Part shown: one piece after another, positions 26,975 to 40,403 of the stretch
Layout of the letters: every line of letters starts with the position of its first letter
Position numbering within the stretch: position 1 is the first letter of the stretch
NCBI GenBank assembly: GCA_000231825.2
Contig: JH720393.1
Span: forward strand, 124,001-188,000
Reading direction: 5' to 3'
From: Tetrahymena elliotti 4EA
Lineage: Eukaryota; Ciliophora; Oligohymenophorea; Hymenostomatida; Tetrahymenidae
DNA: 64,000 nucleotides
Made by a program: the position numbers and the translations under genes
The notes under the pieces: model-generated
The model's input: the letters and a program-made list of their open reading frames with translations, nothing else
Database searches by the model: none
What the model was told of the DNA's origin: nothing

Positions 26975-27454
26975 ATGATAAAAGAAAAAGTATTAAATTA
27001 TTTAGCAAATAAATAGCTTAGGAATTAGATCAGGCTAGTATATACATTAATATTTGGAGTGACAAGTTTATTAGTAGGTTATGAAGGTTATCGAGCCAAT
27101 AAATGCTCCTAATTCAGCGACTGGGTTATTTTAAATGGAATTTTTTTAACTTTATTTATTCCTATAATCAGTCTTAAATTTTATAACCCCGCTGAACTAA
27201 GTAAGCCAATTAGAGGAAGTAATACTTCCTAGAGTCTAATTTAATAGAATTAAGCTTATTCTAATAAAGCAGTCACTCTAATTAATAAGTATTCATTTTT
27301 CGCACAGTTATTTTTATAGTTGACTATGGTTATAGGACTTTTAATAACTCTGCATACAGATTGTTAATCTGGATATTAATTTTCAATAATATATATAATA
27401 TCTTTTTTTATGATAATACTTCTTAATGCATTAATATTTTTCCTCAAGAGATGA
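26975..27454 (+). CDS. Small four-helix membrane protein
   Basis: A 159-residue intronless frame runs from MIKEKVLNYLANKQ to TGA 27452-27454. Four hydrophobic helices are visible: about residues 21-37 (VYTLIFGVTSLLVGYEG), 50-66 (VILNGIFLTLFIPIISL), 107-127 (FFAQLFLQLTMVIGLLITL) and 135-157 (FSIIYIISFFMIILLNALIF). Each helix pair is separated by a loop holding one Cys (NKCSQF and HTDCQS). This looks like a duplicated helix-Cys-helix unit, the same unit present once in the preceding gene. Function unknown. Confidence 0.6.
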
Positions 27455-27883
27455 ATGAGTAAATATTCAATAATAATCATAAAAAACATTTAATTACTGA
27501 GGATCTTTTCTCTTTTATTTAATAGTATTTTTATAAGATTTAATATGTGTATTTTTTATAAAGGTGTTAAATGCATGAAAAATATTTTCAAAAGTAAGAA
27601 ATTCTGTTAATTTGGATATTGAACAGAAAACTAATCAATATAAAAATCATCAAAAAAATAAAATTTATTTAATATTTTTGAGATATAAAAATATGCTAAC
27701 AAACAACATTGTGTTTAACTTAAACAATTTTAAAGTAAAAATTCCTTTGATTACACTATTTGTACAAATTTATGTCATTTTAGTTTTAAAACAATCACAA
27801 ATAATTAAAAAAGCAAACAATTATTATCTTTTATTAAAAAAATTAAAAATAAAAGTAAACCTGAAGTAGATAATCAAGTAACC
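27455..27883. other. Spacer upstream of the rhodanese gene
   Basis: AT-rich. A standard-code frame at 27612-27869 has no domain and a composition like the surrounding spacer, so it is not called. Confidence 0.6.
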
Positions 27884-28825
27884 ATGCTTAAATTAAGACA
27901 AACATTGCTAAGAGGCACCAATGTTTTTTCTAAGCTTAGCTAATAAATGGTCTTTACCTACTCAAGCAGTAACTTTAGAATGCTAGAATGTGAAGAGCTT
28001 CATGATATTCTAGTGGAGGGAAACAAGCCAGGCTTTAAGATATTACACCCCTACATGTCTGAAAATAGAGCTAATTATTTAAGAGAAGTCACAAACTTCT
28101 TGGTTCACGGACACATCAAAGGAGCTTTCTTTATCAATATGCACGATATTTCTGATTTAACTTCTCCATATAGAATAATGACACCTTCAAATGAATAGTT
28201 CTCTATATACATGTAACACGCAGATATAGGAAAATTTGATAAACTCCTTATTTATGATGAAACAATTATTATCTCTACTCGTTTGCATTGGCAGTTAAAT
28301 GCTTTTGGACATACAAATTTATACTATTTAAATGGAGGCTTGAAGAGATGGAAGCAACTGGGATTACCTTTAGAAAAAGGTTTCTCTTAAAATTAAAATC
28401 ATTCATCTGAGAGAGAACCTAAGAACTTCGAATATTTTTTAGATAATTCTAAAATTATTGGATATGAAGAAATGAGTAGAATTAATAATCAATACTTATA
28501 GTAAGGAGAATATTAAATTTATGATTCAAGACGTGTCGCCCAATACGTAGAGGGTTAAGAACCTCACTGGACACATATCCCAGTTATGTAAAGTCTAATT
28601 AGAGAGGATGGTAGATTTTTAGATTTATAAGATCTAAAATCAATTCATGAACGAAATAAAATTGATTATAATAAAACTATAATTCATACATGTAGAAGAG
28701 GCTTGTAAGCTACTGTTGCAAACTTTGCTTGTGAATTGGTATGTAATTCCAACAAAACAAAATATAATTCCAGACTTTATGATGGTTCTTGGGAAGAATG
28801 GATGACAAGAAAATAAACCCGTTGA
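27884..28825 (+). CDS. Two-domain rhodanese / sulfurtransferase, probably mitochondrial
   Basis: A 313-residue intronless gene. The first 27 residues (MLKLRQTLLRGTNVFSKLSQ) are basic and hydroxylated without acids, like a mitochondrial presequence. The N-terminal rhodanese repeat includes HGHIKGAFFINMHDIS, LIYDETI and YYLNGGLKRWKQLGLPLE. The C-terminal repeat includes YDSRRVAQYVEG (about residue 213) and the active-site loop HTCRRGLQATVANFACELV, with the catalytic Cys at about 270. It closes with YDGSWEEW, a hallmark of the family. Thiosulfate sulfurtransferases and 3-mercaptopyruvate sulfurtransferases share this tandem layout. The loop Cys-Arg-Arg-Gly-Leu-Gln-Ala differs from the usual CGSG or CRKG forms, so the donor cannot be assigned from it. 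Length is normal for the family (about 290-310). Confidence 0.85.
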
Positions 28826-29384
28826 TTTATTTCATTTTAATTAGAAAAAAAATACCAACCAACCAAAAGGAGAATTTCGAATTTATTTATTTATTTTTTT
28901 AGATCTTAAAATTCAAAAAATAAATGATTAAGACTAAGCAAAAAAAATACTACTAATTTAGAATTAACTTTATTTTTATTTTTATTATTAACTTGTTTGT
29001 AAAATTTATTAAAATGTTTTCTTTTACTCCTTATTCTTATCTACAATTTATGAGTTTAACATTACATTTATAACTTTGTTATGTATAAGATCTTTTAGAA
29101 AACAAGTATCTTTTTTTCAAATCAGTCTTTTTCAGGCTATGATTACAATAAAAACTTGATTTGGGTGATTATTATTAACTTAAAAAGAAAGTTTATTTTA
29201 CATTTTACTTTTGAAGGTAAAAATAAATTTTATTTGGTTCTTTTTACATTCGTTTAGAGTGAAGAAATTTAATTCTTTGAAAAATTAAATTTATGAATTT
29301 AGTTTCTAAACAAAATTTATATATATGTATAGTACCCTAGGATACTGCCTTTTTCAAGGCTATACACTGAAGTTTTAGATATTA
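28826..29384. other. Spacer left of the assembly gap
   Basis: AT-rich 3' flank of the rhodanese gene. No coding frame seen before the N run. Confidence 0.65.
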
Positions 29385-29484
29385 NNNNNNNNNNNNNNNN
29401 NNNNNNNNNNNNNNNNNNNNNNNNNNNNNNNNNNNNNNNNNNNNNNNNNNNNNNNNNNNNNNNNNNNNNNNNNNNNNNNNNNNN
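29385..29484. other. Assembly gap of 100 N
   Basis: Exactly 100 N, the conventional placeholder for a gap of unknown length. Contiguity and order across this point are not proven by the sequence. Confidence 0.98.
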
Positions 29485-32400
29485 TTAAACAAAATTTAAA
29501 TTATAATATTTATTTACATTCTTAAAATTTTAAAGAATAACTAAATATTTAAATTACTTTTATTAACATCATAAATCAAGGTTTTATTCATTCTTTAAAA
29601 TATATAAAGCTAAGTTAAATTAAAATTCAACCAAAACACTCATGAACAAAAACAAATTAAAAATGAAAGGTTTAGGTTGATTTGCTTACAGTTTTGAAAA
29701 ATTATTAATATTTCCATTAATTTGATAATGAAATAAAATCAAAATACCAACTAAAATGTTAAAATATAAGGCTAAAATTAAATTAAGCTCAGACTTAGGA
29801 CTAACAAACAATTAAAAAAAATAAAATAAAATCCTCAGGTATTTCAAATTTTAATTAATTCTTTCAAAACTTGGTAATTATTAACAATTAAATTAAATAA
29901 AAATAATATTAATTAGAACTAAATTTAATAAATCTAAATCTCTTAATTTCATTCTGAAAATATAAAAATAAGCAATTATTATTTTTAAGATTGAAGAAAG
30001 ATAAATATTTTAAACATTTAAAAATGATGAATAAGAAAAATATTATTTAAATTGTAAAATGTAATTTAAAAAGTTTAAAAAATTAAACAAAATTTTGATA
30101 ATTGTAAAATATGAATTTATAATGCAAAATAAGACAAAATATAAATCTAAAGCTTAAAAGCTAGCCTTTAAAAGAACAAAAAAATATTTTAATATATTTG
30201 ATAATTGTAAACTATGAAAGTATTACTCAAATTGTGAATATTTTAGTTATGAAAGTAACTCATTGAAAAATTACAATTTAAAACAAGAAAAAATTTAAAT
30301 ATCTAATTTAAATAAAATTTAAAAATAATTTGAAGATGATTCAAAATTTATTTGGATTATTGAATAAAATTAAAATTTTTGTACATTTCAAAACAATGAT
30401 AGAATATGAAAAGTAGTGTAAATATAAAATAGGAAAAAACTAGCAAATTAGTATGAAAATTTAAATTTAAAAACTAGCACTTTATAGAACAAATCAATAT
30501 TTAAATATAATTTATAATAATAAACTATGTTAGTATTTTTAAAATGGGGCATTTTGCTGAAATTTTATTAAAATGAAAACCAAATTTAAAAAATAATAAT
30601 AATAATTTGATCTTTACTGTTGTTATAAGAAATTAATTTAGAATATTACATTAAAAAGTATTACATCATGCTTAATTATGTTTAATATTAATTAATGCTG
30701 AAAGTATTATTTAATAATATTGCATAGTAAAATTTAAAGTTAGAGTTTAATTTAAAAAAGATTAAGATTATTTAATTAAAAAGATTGAAAAATTAAATAT
30801 TTGTTTTTTTAAATAAAAATGAAAGTAACAATTTAAATTAAAGTTTTAAAGCTGAGATTGAAATAAATTTAAAAATATTTGCCCAAGAAATCAATCATTA
30901 AATAAAAATTTAAGATTTTGAAAATAATTAGTTGTATTTTGTAATCTTTATTGAATTAATGTGTGATTATAAAATTAATATTACTATTTTATAATTACTT
31001 ATTATTTTAGAATATTTAGTAAATAAAAAATATATGACAAAATTAATCTTATTTCTTTAAAACAAAAAATTTTGATAAAATAATTGTTTATATTTCAAAT
31101 TGTCTCTAAAAATAAGGTTTTACAAAAAATAAATTAGCAATGTTAGGTTTTTTTGGAATTTCTTTTTTTTTAGTTGAAATTTTTATTGTAATAAAATGAA
31201 ATCCATCATGCTAGATTATATTTTTTTTAGATGAAAGATTATTCTTAAAGTGCAGTTATCATTTTTTTACAAAATTTATCTTTACAATAATAAACAAGCA
31301 ATCAAGTAAGTAAGGAAAAGGTTTTATACCTTGAAAAAAAAATCATTAATTAATAGAAAAAGACAATCAATTAATTATATGGAAAAGAAGGAAATATTTC
31401 CTAACCCGTGTATAACTTAAATTGATTTGATGTTTTTGTGATTGATTTATAATTATTGGGGATATTACTGCTAAATTTTAAAATCAAAAGAAATAATTAA
31501 ATATTTGTCACTTATTTTTGATCTTTTTATCGTAATAGTCTCTAATTTAAAGAAAAAGGCTCTTACAAATGACAATCTAAAAATTAAGTAAAACATATTT
31601 AAAAATACATATTTGGTTCTCCACTTCAAAAAATATATTGAATAAATGTTCTGGAATGGTGTGAATGCTAATAATTATTCATAAGTAAATATGTATTCCT
31701 TACCACTAGGAAAAATTATTTACAAAAGATTTTACACTCAGAATTTGTATGTTTTAATTAAAAATTTTTTTTTGAAAAATTAATTCGGAAAAACATGAGA
31801 AGTTCATATAAATTTACTATTTTAAGCATGAATTTTACTAAATATATTTCCCATCTGCTAAAAAATAAATGTAGAAATACTAACAAAGATTACATTAAAT
31901 TAAAGAGCTTTTTTACTTTTAATTTGCGTTATGAATGGAATGCGTTAAAATGTAATAAAAAAAATTATTTGGTAAAACTGACTGAAATTATAACATTTAA
32001 TTTTGTATCAAAAATTTGATAGTATTTTCCTAAAATTAAAAAAGTATTCAAAATTTAAGAAAAGCTAGTAACTGATATGATCAGATTTACTTGCATATCA
32101 AATATTATTTATAAAAGATTTTTAAAGATTTGAAGTTACCAATCTTCATTAGCATTTACCATATTCGATATTAAAAATATTTATGATGAAAAAATTACTT
32201 TTTATTTTTTTTCTTTTATCTCATTCTTAATTCTGAAAATTTTTTTATTATTTTTTGCTTAATTTACAAAAGTTGACAATATGTTTTAAAATGTTATTCC
32301 TAAATACCTAAATGAATCATTCATATTTTTTTAAAGTAATGAGTTATTTGGAAAACAAATATAATAGGTATTTTAAAAATAGCTTTTACTTATCTCTATA

Positions 32401-35400
32401 TTTATTTTAAGAGAAGATATTTTATCATTAAGACACTATATCAATAAATAAAAATTAAAATAATGAAAAATAAATTATATTTTAGTTAAAAGACTAAAAA
32501 TTTATTTTGTAAAAGTAAATATTAAAGGGCCTAAAATCAATTAAACTATTGCAATAACTCATATTTATATTTTAATTAATTTTTTTAACATTTTTAGAAT
32601 ATTATTTGAATAAGTTATACTATTAAAAACGTGGGTTATACTATTTCTAAAAAAGTGTAAGAACTTCATTAAAATAAACTCAATTTTGAAATTAGACTCT
32701 TCTATTTTATGTATTATTATTACAAAGAAGGTAAGCAATTATTAATAATTATTAGATTTACTTTTATACTTGCAAATGTTTGCATCAAGGGAAGGGTGTT
32801 TTGATGATAAATAAAAGTAAACTGGATTTTGTTACACTTTTAAAGTAAATGTATTTATTTATCAATATTCAATTTAAGAATTAAATGATCATAAGATATT
32901 TCTTTTATAATTTATCACTGAAGGGCTGGCTAAAAAATAAAATTGAATACTAATTTTTATATGATTTGTTTATTATAGTGGTTTTATAAATGTATAGATT
33001 GTTAAGCCAAATACTTAGGTAAATACTTTTTTCATTTAAGAAAAAGAAAAATTGAGTAGAAAAATAGTTCAAATCTTTTAAAATGATTTGCAAATATGTA
33101 AAACAACAAAAAATTTTCTAAAATTTTTTCATTCATACTTTTTTAGTTCTAAATAAAGAATTGAAAATTTCTAATTTAGTATTTCTACTTTATTTCATCA
33201 TTTGTAATTGTAAGGGGAAAAAGAGTGAGTACTATACATAATCCATTCAAAAAAAATAGAGTAAAAAAAAATAATCATAGTTATAGAAACTCCCCTAACT
33301 TAATTAGGTATTTCAAAAAGTGCCAGAAATAATCTTTGTTTATATATATAATTATTGAAAGTTAATAATTATCGAAAGTTTGTAACAAAAGAAAGCACTA
33401 TTTATTTTTTTGCATTGAAGGTTATGGAATAATTCTGTGAATGAAATTTAATAAATCTAGTGTGTCATAAACTGTAATTTTGTAAAGATTTTTTTATTAT
33501 AAGAAAGGTTTACAGAACTAGAAAGATATTATTTTTTGAAGTGTTACTTTATTTTTTACTATGTAAATTAATATTTTTTCAACAGATAGACTTTTTATCC
33601 TCGCTAAATTTATAAAGGATAGAACTAAATTTTGTTTATCTTTAAATTTAAATGGAAGTATTTTAGTAAATTTTATTTTATCATGAAAAATTTTTCAAGC
33701 TAATAATGATGCTCTTCCTTAATTTAAATCTAGATGGAGGGAGGGAGAGGTAGTATCAGTATGCATGTTTTATTTTTAATAAAATATTAGCTTGCAATAA
33801 AAATTCAGAATTTAATTTTACCTGGTAGGGGAAATATTTACAAGCTAGCTTAAGGTGCCTCTTTGGTAAAATATTTAGGGTAAAGAGTTCTAATATAGTA
33901 AGGATTACTTTCTGACGGAATATTTACAATTAATTATATTTAAAAGCAAATTGATTGATAGTAATGAAAAAAAAAATTTAATGGATATTATAAAATTTAT
34001 ATGATTGCTCATATTCAAGTGTATATCTTTTAATGGCTTAAAAAATTAATAAAAAATATATTGGAGAAAGGTAAATTTAGATATCATCAAATTTAATTGT
34101 AAAATAAGTGGATAAACAAAATTTTTGTTTAATTTTTTTCTAAACTAAGTAATCTATTTTGCTATTTTCTTAATTCAGCAAATAAGAATAATAAGACTTC
34201 GTATCTATCTTTTTATTAATGTTTATTTGTCTGTCTGTCTGTTTGTCTGTATGTATGTCTCTCTGTTTCTCTTGTATTCAATCAATATTAACTATCTTAT
34301 GTAGGATTTTTATTTAAAAGTAAATAAATAAATAAAATTAAATTGATTGGTTTTTTCATTTTTACTTTTTTAATTTCAACACAAATTTTAATTTACTCTG
34401 TTTCGAAGAACTGACTGCCTTTCATTCATGAATATTATCTCACTAATAATTTAAATTACATCAATTTAAGCGATTTCACTGATCAATTGATAATAATTTC
34501 ATATATTTTTTTTTCATGAGAATCTTACTTATCAAAAGTAATAAACTTATCTTTTTATGCATTCTCTTAGCCTCGAGTGTTCTTATTATTACATTTATAA
34601 TGAACATTTTATTTATTTAGAATAGTCTGTTTGAAAAAAGAAATTTTAATAACAAAAATTAATTTAAATTATTCATTTGCCAAGATTGGTTTTATTAAAA
34701 AATGTTTCTCCTTTTTTTAAGTAATAAAATAACTGATAGACAATAATATATTTTCTGAAGCAGCTTGTTAACCAAAATTAGTATTGGAAAGCAAACAAAT
34801 TCATTCTACCATAAATGAATTAATGAGTCTTTTTACTTAGAAAGACTATGATCTTAAATAATAATAGGATAATGTATTATCTATCATTCATCTTTAAATG
34901 TACCAAAACAGATAAATTCTTCTAGTGACTTTGAATACTGCATCATATATCATACAAACAAAAAATAAAATATCTTTTCTGAACAAATACAAATAATTAG
35001 GTGTAAGATTAATCAAATTGAAATTTTCAAAATCTAAAATTTACAAATAACTACTTTTTTTGTATAAATGGAATTAATAGTTCTAAACAGAAATATTATT
35101 CAAATTGTATTTTTGAATTAAATTAATATGTCATAAGAAATGAGAATGTATTGTTTTAAGTAACATGAACTAGTTTTAATTAAAATAATGCAATATAAAT
35201 ATCAAGTTAAATATTTATTTGCATCATAATTACTGAATGTGTTTGGATCCAAAAATACATTAAAAACAAACATAATCAAGAATGTTAGTAATACTTTGCT
35301 TCTTCAAATAAGTACTAAAAATAAAAAGCCTAAATGGGTATAAGGAGGAGATAATAAATTAAAAATTCAAGAAGTAAATGATAAGTAGATACACAAAATA

Positions 35401-35695
35401 GATATTAATTTATTTATAGAAATCAGCACATGAATGATTAAGTAATGATTAATTACAATACTCTTTTTAACATTATAATAATCATACAAATAATTTTATC
35501 TCTTATGAAATAGAAAGAATAAAATTGGTTCATTTATAATTTGTGATGATTTTAAAAATAGAAAATAAGCAGATAATCTGATGTTCATTCACAATACTAA
35601 ACATAAGTTGTTTCTATTTTTGCAAAATTCTATCAAGTAGTATTTAACAAGTTTTATTTGATTTAAATTTTTAAGTTAGTAATAATAGGTGCTAT
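29485..35695. other. Gene-poor AT-rich region
   Basis: About 6.2 kb with no frame of convincing coding character in either the ciliate or the standard code. It has long A/T tracts, a G-rich patch near 33735-33750, a TGTC microsatellite at about 34229-34260, and a 74-codon standard-code frame at 31795 that is judged random. Confidence 0.6.
34229..34260. repeat. (TGTC)n microsatellite
   Basis: Imperfect TGTC/TGTT/TGTA tetranucleotide run within the gene-poor region. Confidence 0.85.
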
Positions 35696-37853
35696 TCATT
35701 TGTAAGACAATCCCTAATAAGATCCATCTGTATTCTAACGTTATTCCTAATCAACTTCATTCTATTCTTAAATGGATTACATTTTCTGAGCATAGTTTTA
35801 AAGATAAGACTACATTTATATTTCAGCGCTTGCTACGGCAAACCCACACTTTGCTTCTTGTAATTTATCTAATTCTTATTTCTGTTCTGCCAATTAAAGA
35901 GCACGTAAGAAACTTTATTTACCCTATTCATAATTACCAATCATAGAAGTAACTTAACCCATTTTTAATTGAGCCTTAAGCTCTCCATTTTCATTTTTCA
36001 TGTCCTAAGTGAGCTTTATATACTTGTCAATAAAGACAGTCATTTTCTCTTTATTATCCAGGAGGCCAGGCATACCAATTCTTCCAATATTACCTATAGC
36101 TATAGTTTAACTAGCTAAATTAGACATTTTCACACTATGACGTAAGGCTTATTAATAATATGAAAGAGCTTATTTTCTGAGATTTATTGCATCATAACAT
36201 AATCCTAAATTAATGCAAGCTAAAAATTTTCCATTAACATCAGCTACATTTTCATGCTATTTATGGTATTATATAGCTTTTTCATAAAATGTATTATCTT
36301 TTTCTTGCTATCCAATCATTTAGTAGTCTACTCCTAAACAGTTGTATGCTAAAGCTTCTCCATGCTGATCTCCAATATTCTAGCAAATTTATAAGAATTT
36401 TTCATAACTCTTAATAGCAACTTTATATTTGCCAATATTATCATTTAAAACTCCAATACTGTAGTATGATCTTCCTTCATCTCTAGGTTTTCCAGCTCTT
36501 TTGCAAGCAAAAGCTAGCATCTCATAATCTTTTCTTCTTCTCAAGGATCTTAAGTAAATGTGCTTTTCAGCTATTGTCTATTTTTACACTTCCTCTGACT
36601 TTTTAATAAAAAATTGAAATTGAGATTGATAGATCATGAATTCGTCATATGTTGCAATAATATTTTTCATGAATCAAATAATTAAATAATACGATTGGTT
36701 CATTTTCGTTTTGTTTAATGTGTAAGGGTAAAAAATGAAAATATTGATTACATTAGAAGTTTTGATAAAATAAGCGTTTATTACTATAAATTTGTTGTAT
36801 TAAGAGGGCACCAAAAAAATTTTCATTTTATTAAATCCTTTATAAAATAGTGAAAGTTGCTATTGACCATAGCTTTTTTAAAATAAATTATATGAATTAA
36901 ATTAGTGGTTTTAGCACTACTAAGATAGGAATTTCAAAAATCCATGTCTAGCTATATTTGGAAAGGATACCTTGAATGTAAATTTTAATAATAAAATTTT
37001 GATAATCATTAAAATCATATGATCAGAATGATTTAGTGAACTAATGTAATGATTGATATATTTTGAAAGATTTCAAAAAAAAATAATTATTTGCCATTCA
37101 ATTTTCATGCAAAGCTTCTTAAAATAATAATAATTCGTAAAGTAGCAATTAAAACAACTTTTTTATAATCAAAATATCAGAAATTTTTCTTGTTACCTCA
37201 ATAGGGTTTTTAACAAAAGAGCTCTGATCCATATTAAACTAACTAAATTAATTAAAACTATAATTTAATTTTGTTATCCCCATTTATTAATTTTCTGGTA
37301 TATTTCCAATTGTGTTATTATTCTTTTAGAATAAAGATCTACTTTTTACTTTTGTATTAAGCTAATTATCATTGAACCTTATTGGTGTATTAAAGAATAA
37401 TGGCAATTCTATACGTTAAGGCTTATTTGTTTACAAATATTCTTCATTAATCCTGTTTTTAGGGTTTAGTTTGTTGAAATTTTTTACAAGGTTTTCTTCA
37501 GCTAAAGAAGAAGTTGGTTGATAAGATGGTTTCACAGCTTCTTTTTTCTTCCTTTATCCACCTTGGCTTTAATTCATAAAAGAACCACTTTATCCTGATC
37601 TATTTGCATAATTAGTGCTGTTAAGTCTGCTGTTATTGTGGCTATTTTCAATATTTTGCACATAGTATTCATTATTTGAAGAATAATTCTTTATGTTTGC
37701 ATTCTAATTATTGCCAAAATTATCTTTTTAATAGTAGTTATTTAAAGAAATGTTGTTAGGATTGTTCATATGAAATGAATCTCCATTTTTAAAATAAGAA
37801 TTTCTGTCCTATGAAATAGCTCTACGCTCTCTAAAAGAATTGTTTCCTATCAT
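35696..37853 (-). CDS. Tetratricopeptide-repeat protein with disordered N-terminus (2 exons)
   Basis: Exon 1 (37853-37197) encodes 219 residues rich in Asn and Ser, ending with a conserved-looking SLAEENLVKNFNKLNPKNR and RIELPLFFNTPIRF. A 598-bp intron follows (donor at GAG|GTAAC). Exon 2 (36598-35696) holds a run of TPR helices: AFACKRAGKPRDEGRSYYSI, EALAYNCLGVDYQMIGQ, FLACINLGLCYDAINLRKQA, then IAIGNIGRIGMPGLLDNKEK. The total is 519 residues. TPR arrays are protein-binding scaffolds; similar long TPR proteins in ciliates are often ciliary. The acceptor at 36599-36600 is the first in-phase AG after an in-frame TGA. An ATG at 36670 inside the intron is also in frame and could start a shorter TPR-only product, so two separate genes cannot be excluded. 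Confidence 0.65.
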
Positions 37854-40124
37854 ATTTGCTTTATTTAATTGATTCTTAACTAATATTATAAATCTTTAGT
37901 AAAAATGTATTGAATTGAGTTCTCTTTAATTAATTGAATGATTAATATATTTTTCAGATAAAAGTATATAGACTACAATTTCGGAAAATAAATAATAATT
38001 AAGTGGTTAGCAATCATTCATTTAATAATTTTTAACATTTAAAGAATAGTTCCAACAAAAAATCCATCGTTAAAATTATATATTTACCATGACATTGAAA
38101 TTATATAAATTTTATTTAGCCATATTTGTAAAAAATTAAATAAAACCTCAGTTATTTCTTTCACTTTTCACCTCATTTTCTTCAGTAAACCCAGCGTAAT
38201 TTTTATCAATATTTAATTAATTAATATTTTAAGCTTGAAAAATATTTTAAAAACTCAAAATATATTAATAAACATTTTTATAACCTTTCATTTTTGCTTT
38301 TATTCTGGTAAACTAAAAAATACTCATTTATTAATTGCCATTTTGGATAATATTTTTTACATAAATCTTGAAAAATTAAAAAAATTTTCTTTGAAAAATA
38401 TTTCATCATTAATTTTTTTAAGAAGGCAAGTAATTATTTAACTCAAAGTATGGACATGTCATACATATTTATTTTTGAACCAAATAGATCTTTGTAAATT
38501 ATAATTATTTTCTTGAAATTTTAAAAAGGTCTAAAATTTTATGAGATAAAATACATTTTTTTAGCAAAAGTTTCACATTTAGAAGATTTTTAGATCAATT
38601 TGAAAAACTAATTTAACCAATTTTACAATAAACAATAACCAGTAAAATGATAAATAAAAACCTTTAAAACAAGATAATTTCAAAATAAATCCTGATCTTT
38701 AAATTTTTATATAAGAGATTGTTTGTGGTATGTTTGATAAGATCATATTTAAAAGAATAAAAAAAAATATATGTAAAGATATTTGAAAAGTTTTGGAAGA
38801 AAATGAATGAAAAAGTCATAATTAATCTTTTAAGTAAAATTAGAATATAAATTTCAACTTTGTTGAAGTTCAAAAATATTATATATCATTGAACAAAACT
38901 AACTTCGTATCTAACTTTTACTCTTATGCTTTGCTGTTGATTATATTTTATTAGATATTGTATAATCAAGTAATCTTTTTTGATGGTTTAAAATACATAA
39001 GTTAACTCAAAAATTTGAAAATTTCACCAATTAGAAATCTTTTACGGTCAAACTATTACAATTTGCTTACTCAAATGGCTAAATCTATCAGTTTATTTAC
39101 ATAAATTGACATTATTTTTTGAGTTTATCAAAACAAATTTATTTTTAACCAAATCATTTATTTTCGCATTTTTGATTTATAAAAGAAAAACTTTATTTTC
39201 TCAATATGATTTTTTTTTATTATAACCTTTAAAAAAAGTAAAGTAGCACATTAATTAACTAAAATTTTACTCTTTTTATTTTCTCACTTCAATTTAACTC
39301 TGTAACCTTGTACTCAAAATGAAATAATTGGTAAGTTAAACATAGTAAAGAGAATAATTTAATTTATAAGGCGAAGCCAAATAGAAGATTCATTTAGATT
39401 TTAGATCAATTTACTAATCAATTTACAAAGATTGTTAAAAGATTTAAAAATTATTATATAATAATATAGAATTTTAGACTTGTTTAAGCTTTTATTATAT
39501 TTGTTATATCGTCTCGTAATTAATGCTTGAATGCGTTATAGGTGAATTAATAACAAACTATGATAATTTTTGTAACTTTGTAAAAATAAGTAAGATATCC
39601 AAAATACTTAGGGGAATTTTAAAATTTTTTTGCAATAACTTTTAATAAATTTTTTTTTCAACTCATGTTTTGATTGTAAATTAGAGAGGAATAAGAAATA
39701 CTAATTTTGATGAACAAAGACTCTATCGAAAGTATAATTTGGTAGAAATTTATTACAAGGGTATTTATTATAGTAGAAATGGAAAATGTTAAATTAAAAA
39801 AAACTAGGTGGAATCAATATTTGTTTAAAAAACTGATCTTTATATTTTAATTCAAAAATTGAAATTACTTACATAAACTTAAGAGTTCTAATGTATAAAA
39901 AATATCTTTTCTATTAGAAATATTTGATAATTAGATTCTCTTCTAAAGAGTTACTCTGATTACGAGGTTTTTCTTGTCAAATTTTTGTTTGAAGATTGAT
40001 TTAGAATCTAATTTTTACCCCATAAGTATTTTTTCCTTTACTTTTTTATTAAGACTATGCTAAATATTAATTAATTCTATACTAGTGCTGCATTCAAGTA
40101 TTTTAATTTATCTTTTAATTTTAG

Positions 40125-40139
40125 CCTCTTTCGAAGAGG
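40125..40139. other. Short inverted repeat / hairpin
   Basis: Six-base stem CCTCTT...AAGAGG with a TCG loop, GC-richer than its context. Role unknown; it may be chance. Confidence 0.4.
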
Positions 40140-40323
40140 TCTTACTGGGAATATCTAATGCATCTAACAAAATTGTGTAATCGGCAATAAAATAAATCAG
40201 GTATGATTAAGTAAAGAAAAAAATAACTAAAATTTTAAGTAGTTTTTAAAAAAATCTAAGTCTATGAAAGTTACTGTGAGAAATCGAAATATGACAGACA
40301 TAAGAATTAAAATTTGATCTTAA

Positions 40324-40403
40324 TTTTATATAATTCGATAAGAAAGTACCTCGATCCTTTTTATTTTATATAATTCGATAAGAAAGTACCTCAATGCTTT
40401 TTA
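40324..40403 (+). repeat. 40-bp tandem repeat, two copies
   Basis: Two adjacent 40-bp units, 40324-40363 and 40364-40403. Each contains ATATAATTCGATAAGAAAG followed by TACCTC.AT.CTTTTTA, and they differ at only two positions or so. The low divergence points to a recent duplication. Confidence 0.9.

Noticed and set aside
27612..27869. Standard-code ORF upstream of the rhodanese gene
   Set aside because: AT-driven Lys/Asn/Ile/Leu composition without any domain. In the ciliate code the frame merges into the rhodanese gene out of phase.
31795..32019. ORF of 74 codons in the gene-poor region
   Set aside because: No domain and no adjoining in-phase exons; composition like the surrounding non-coding DNA.
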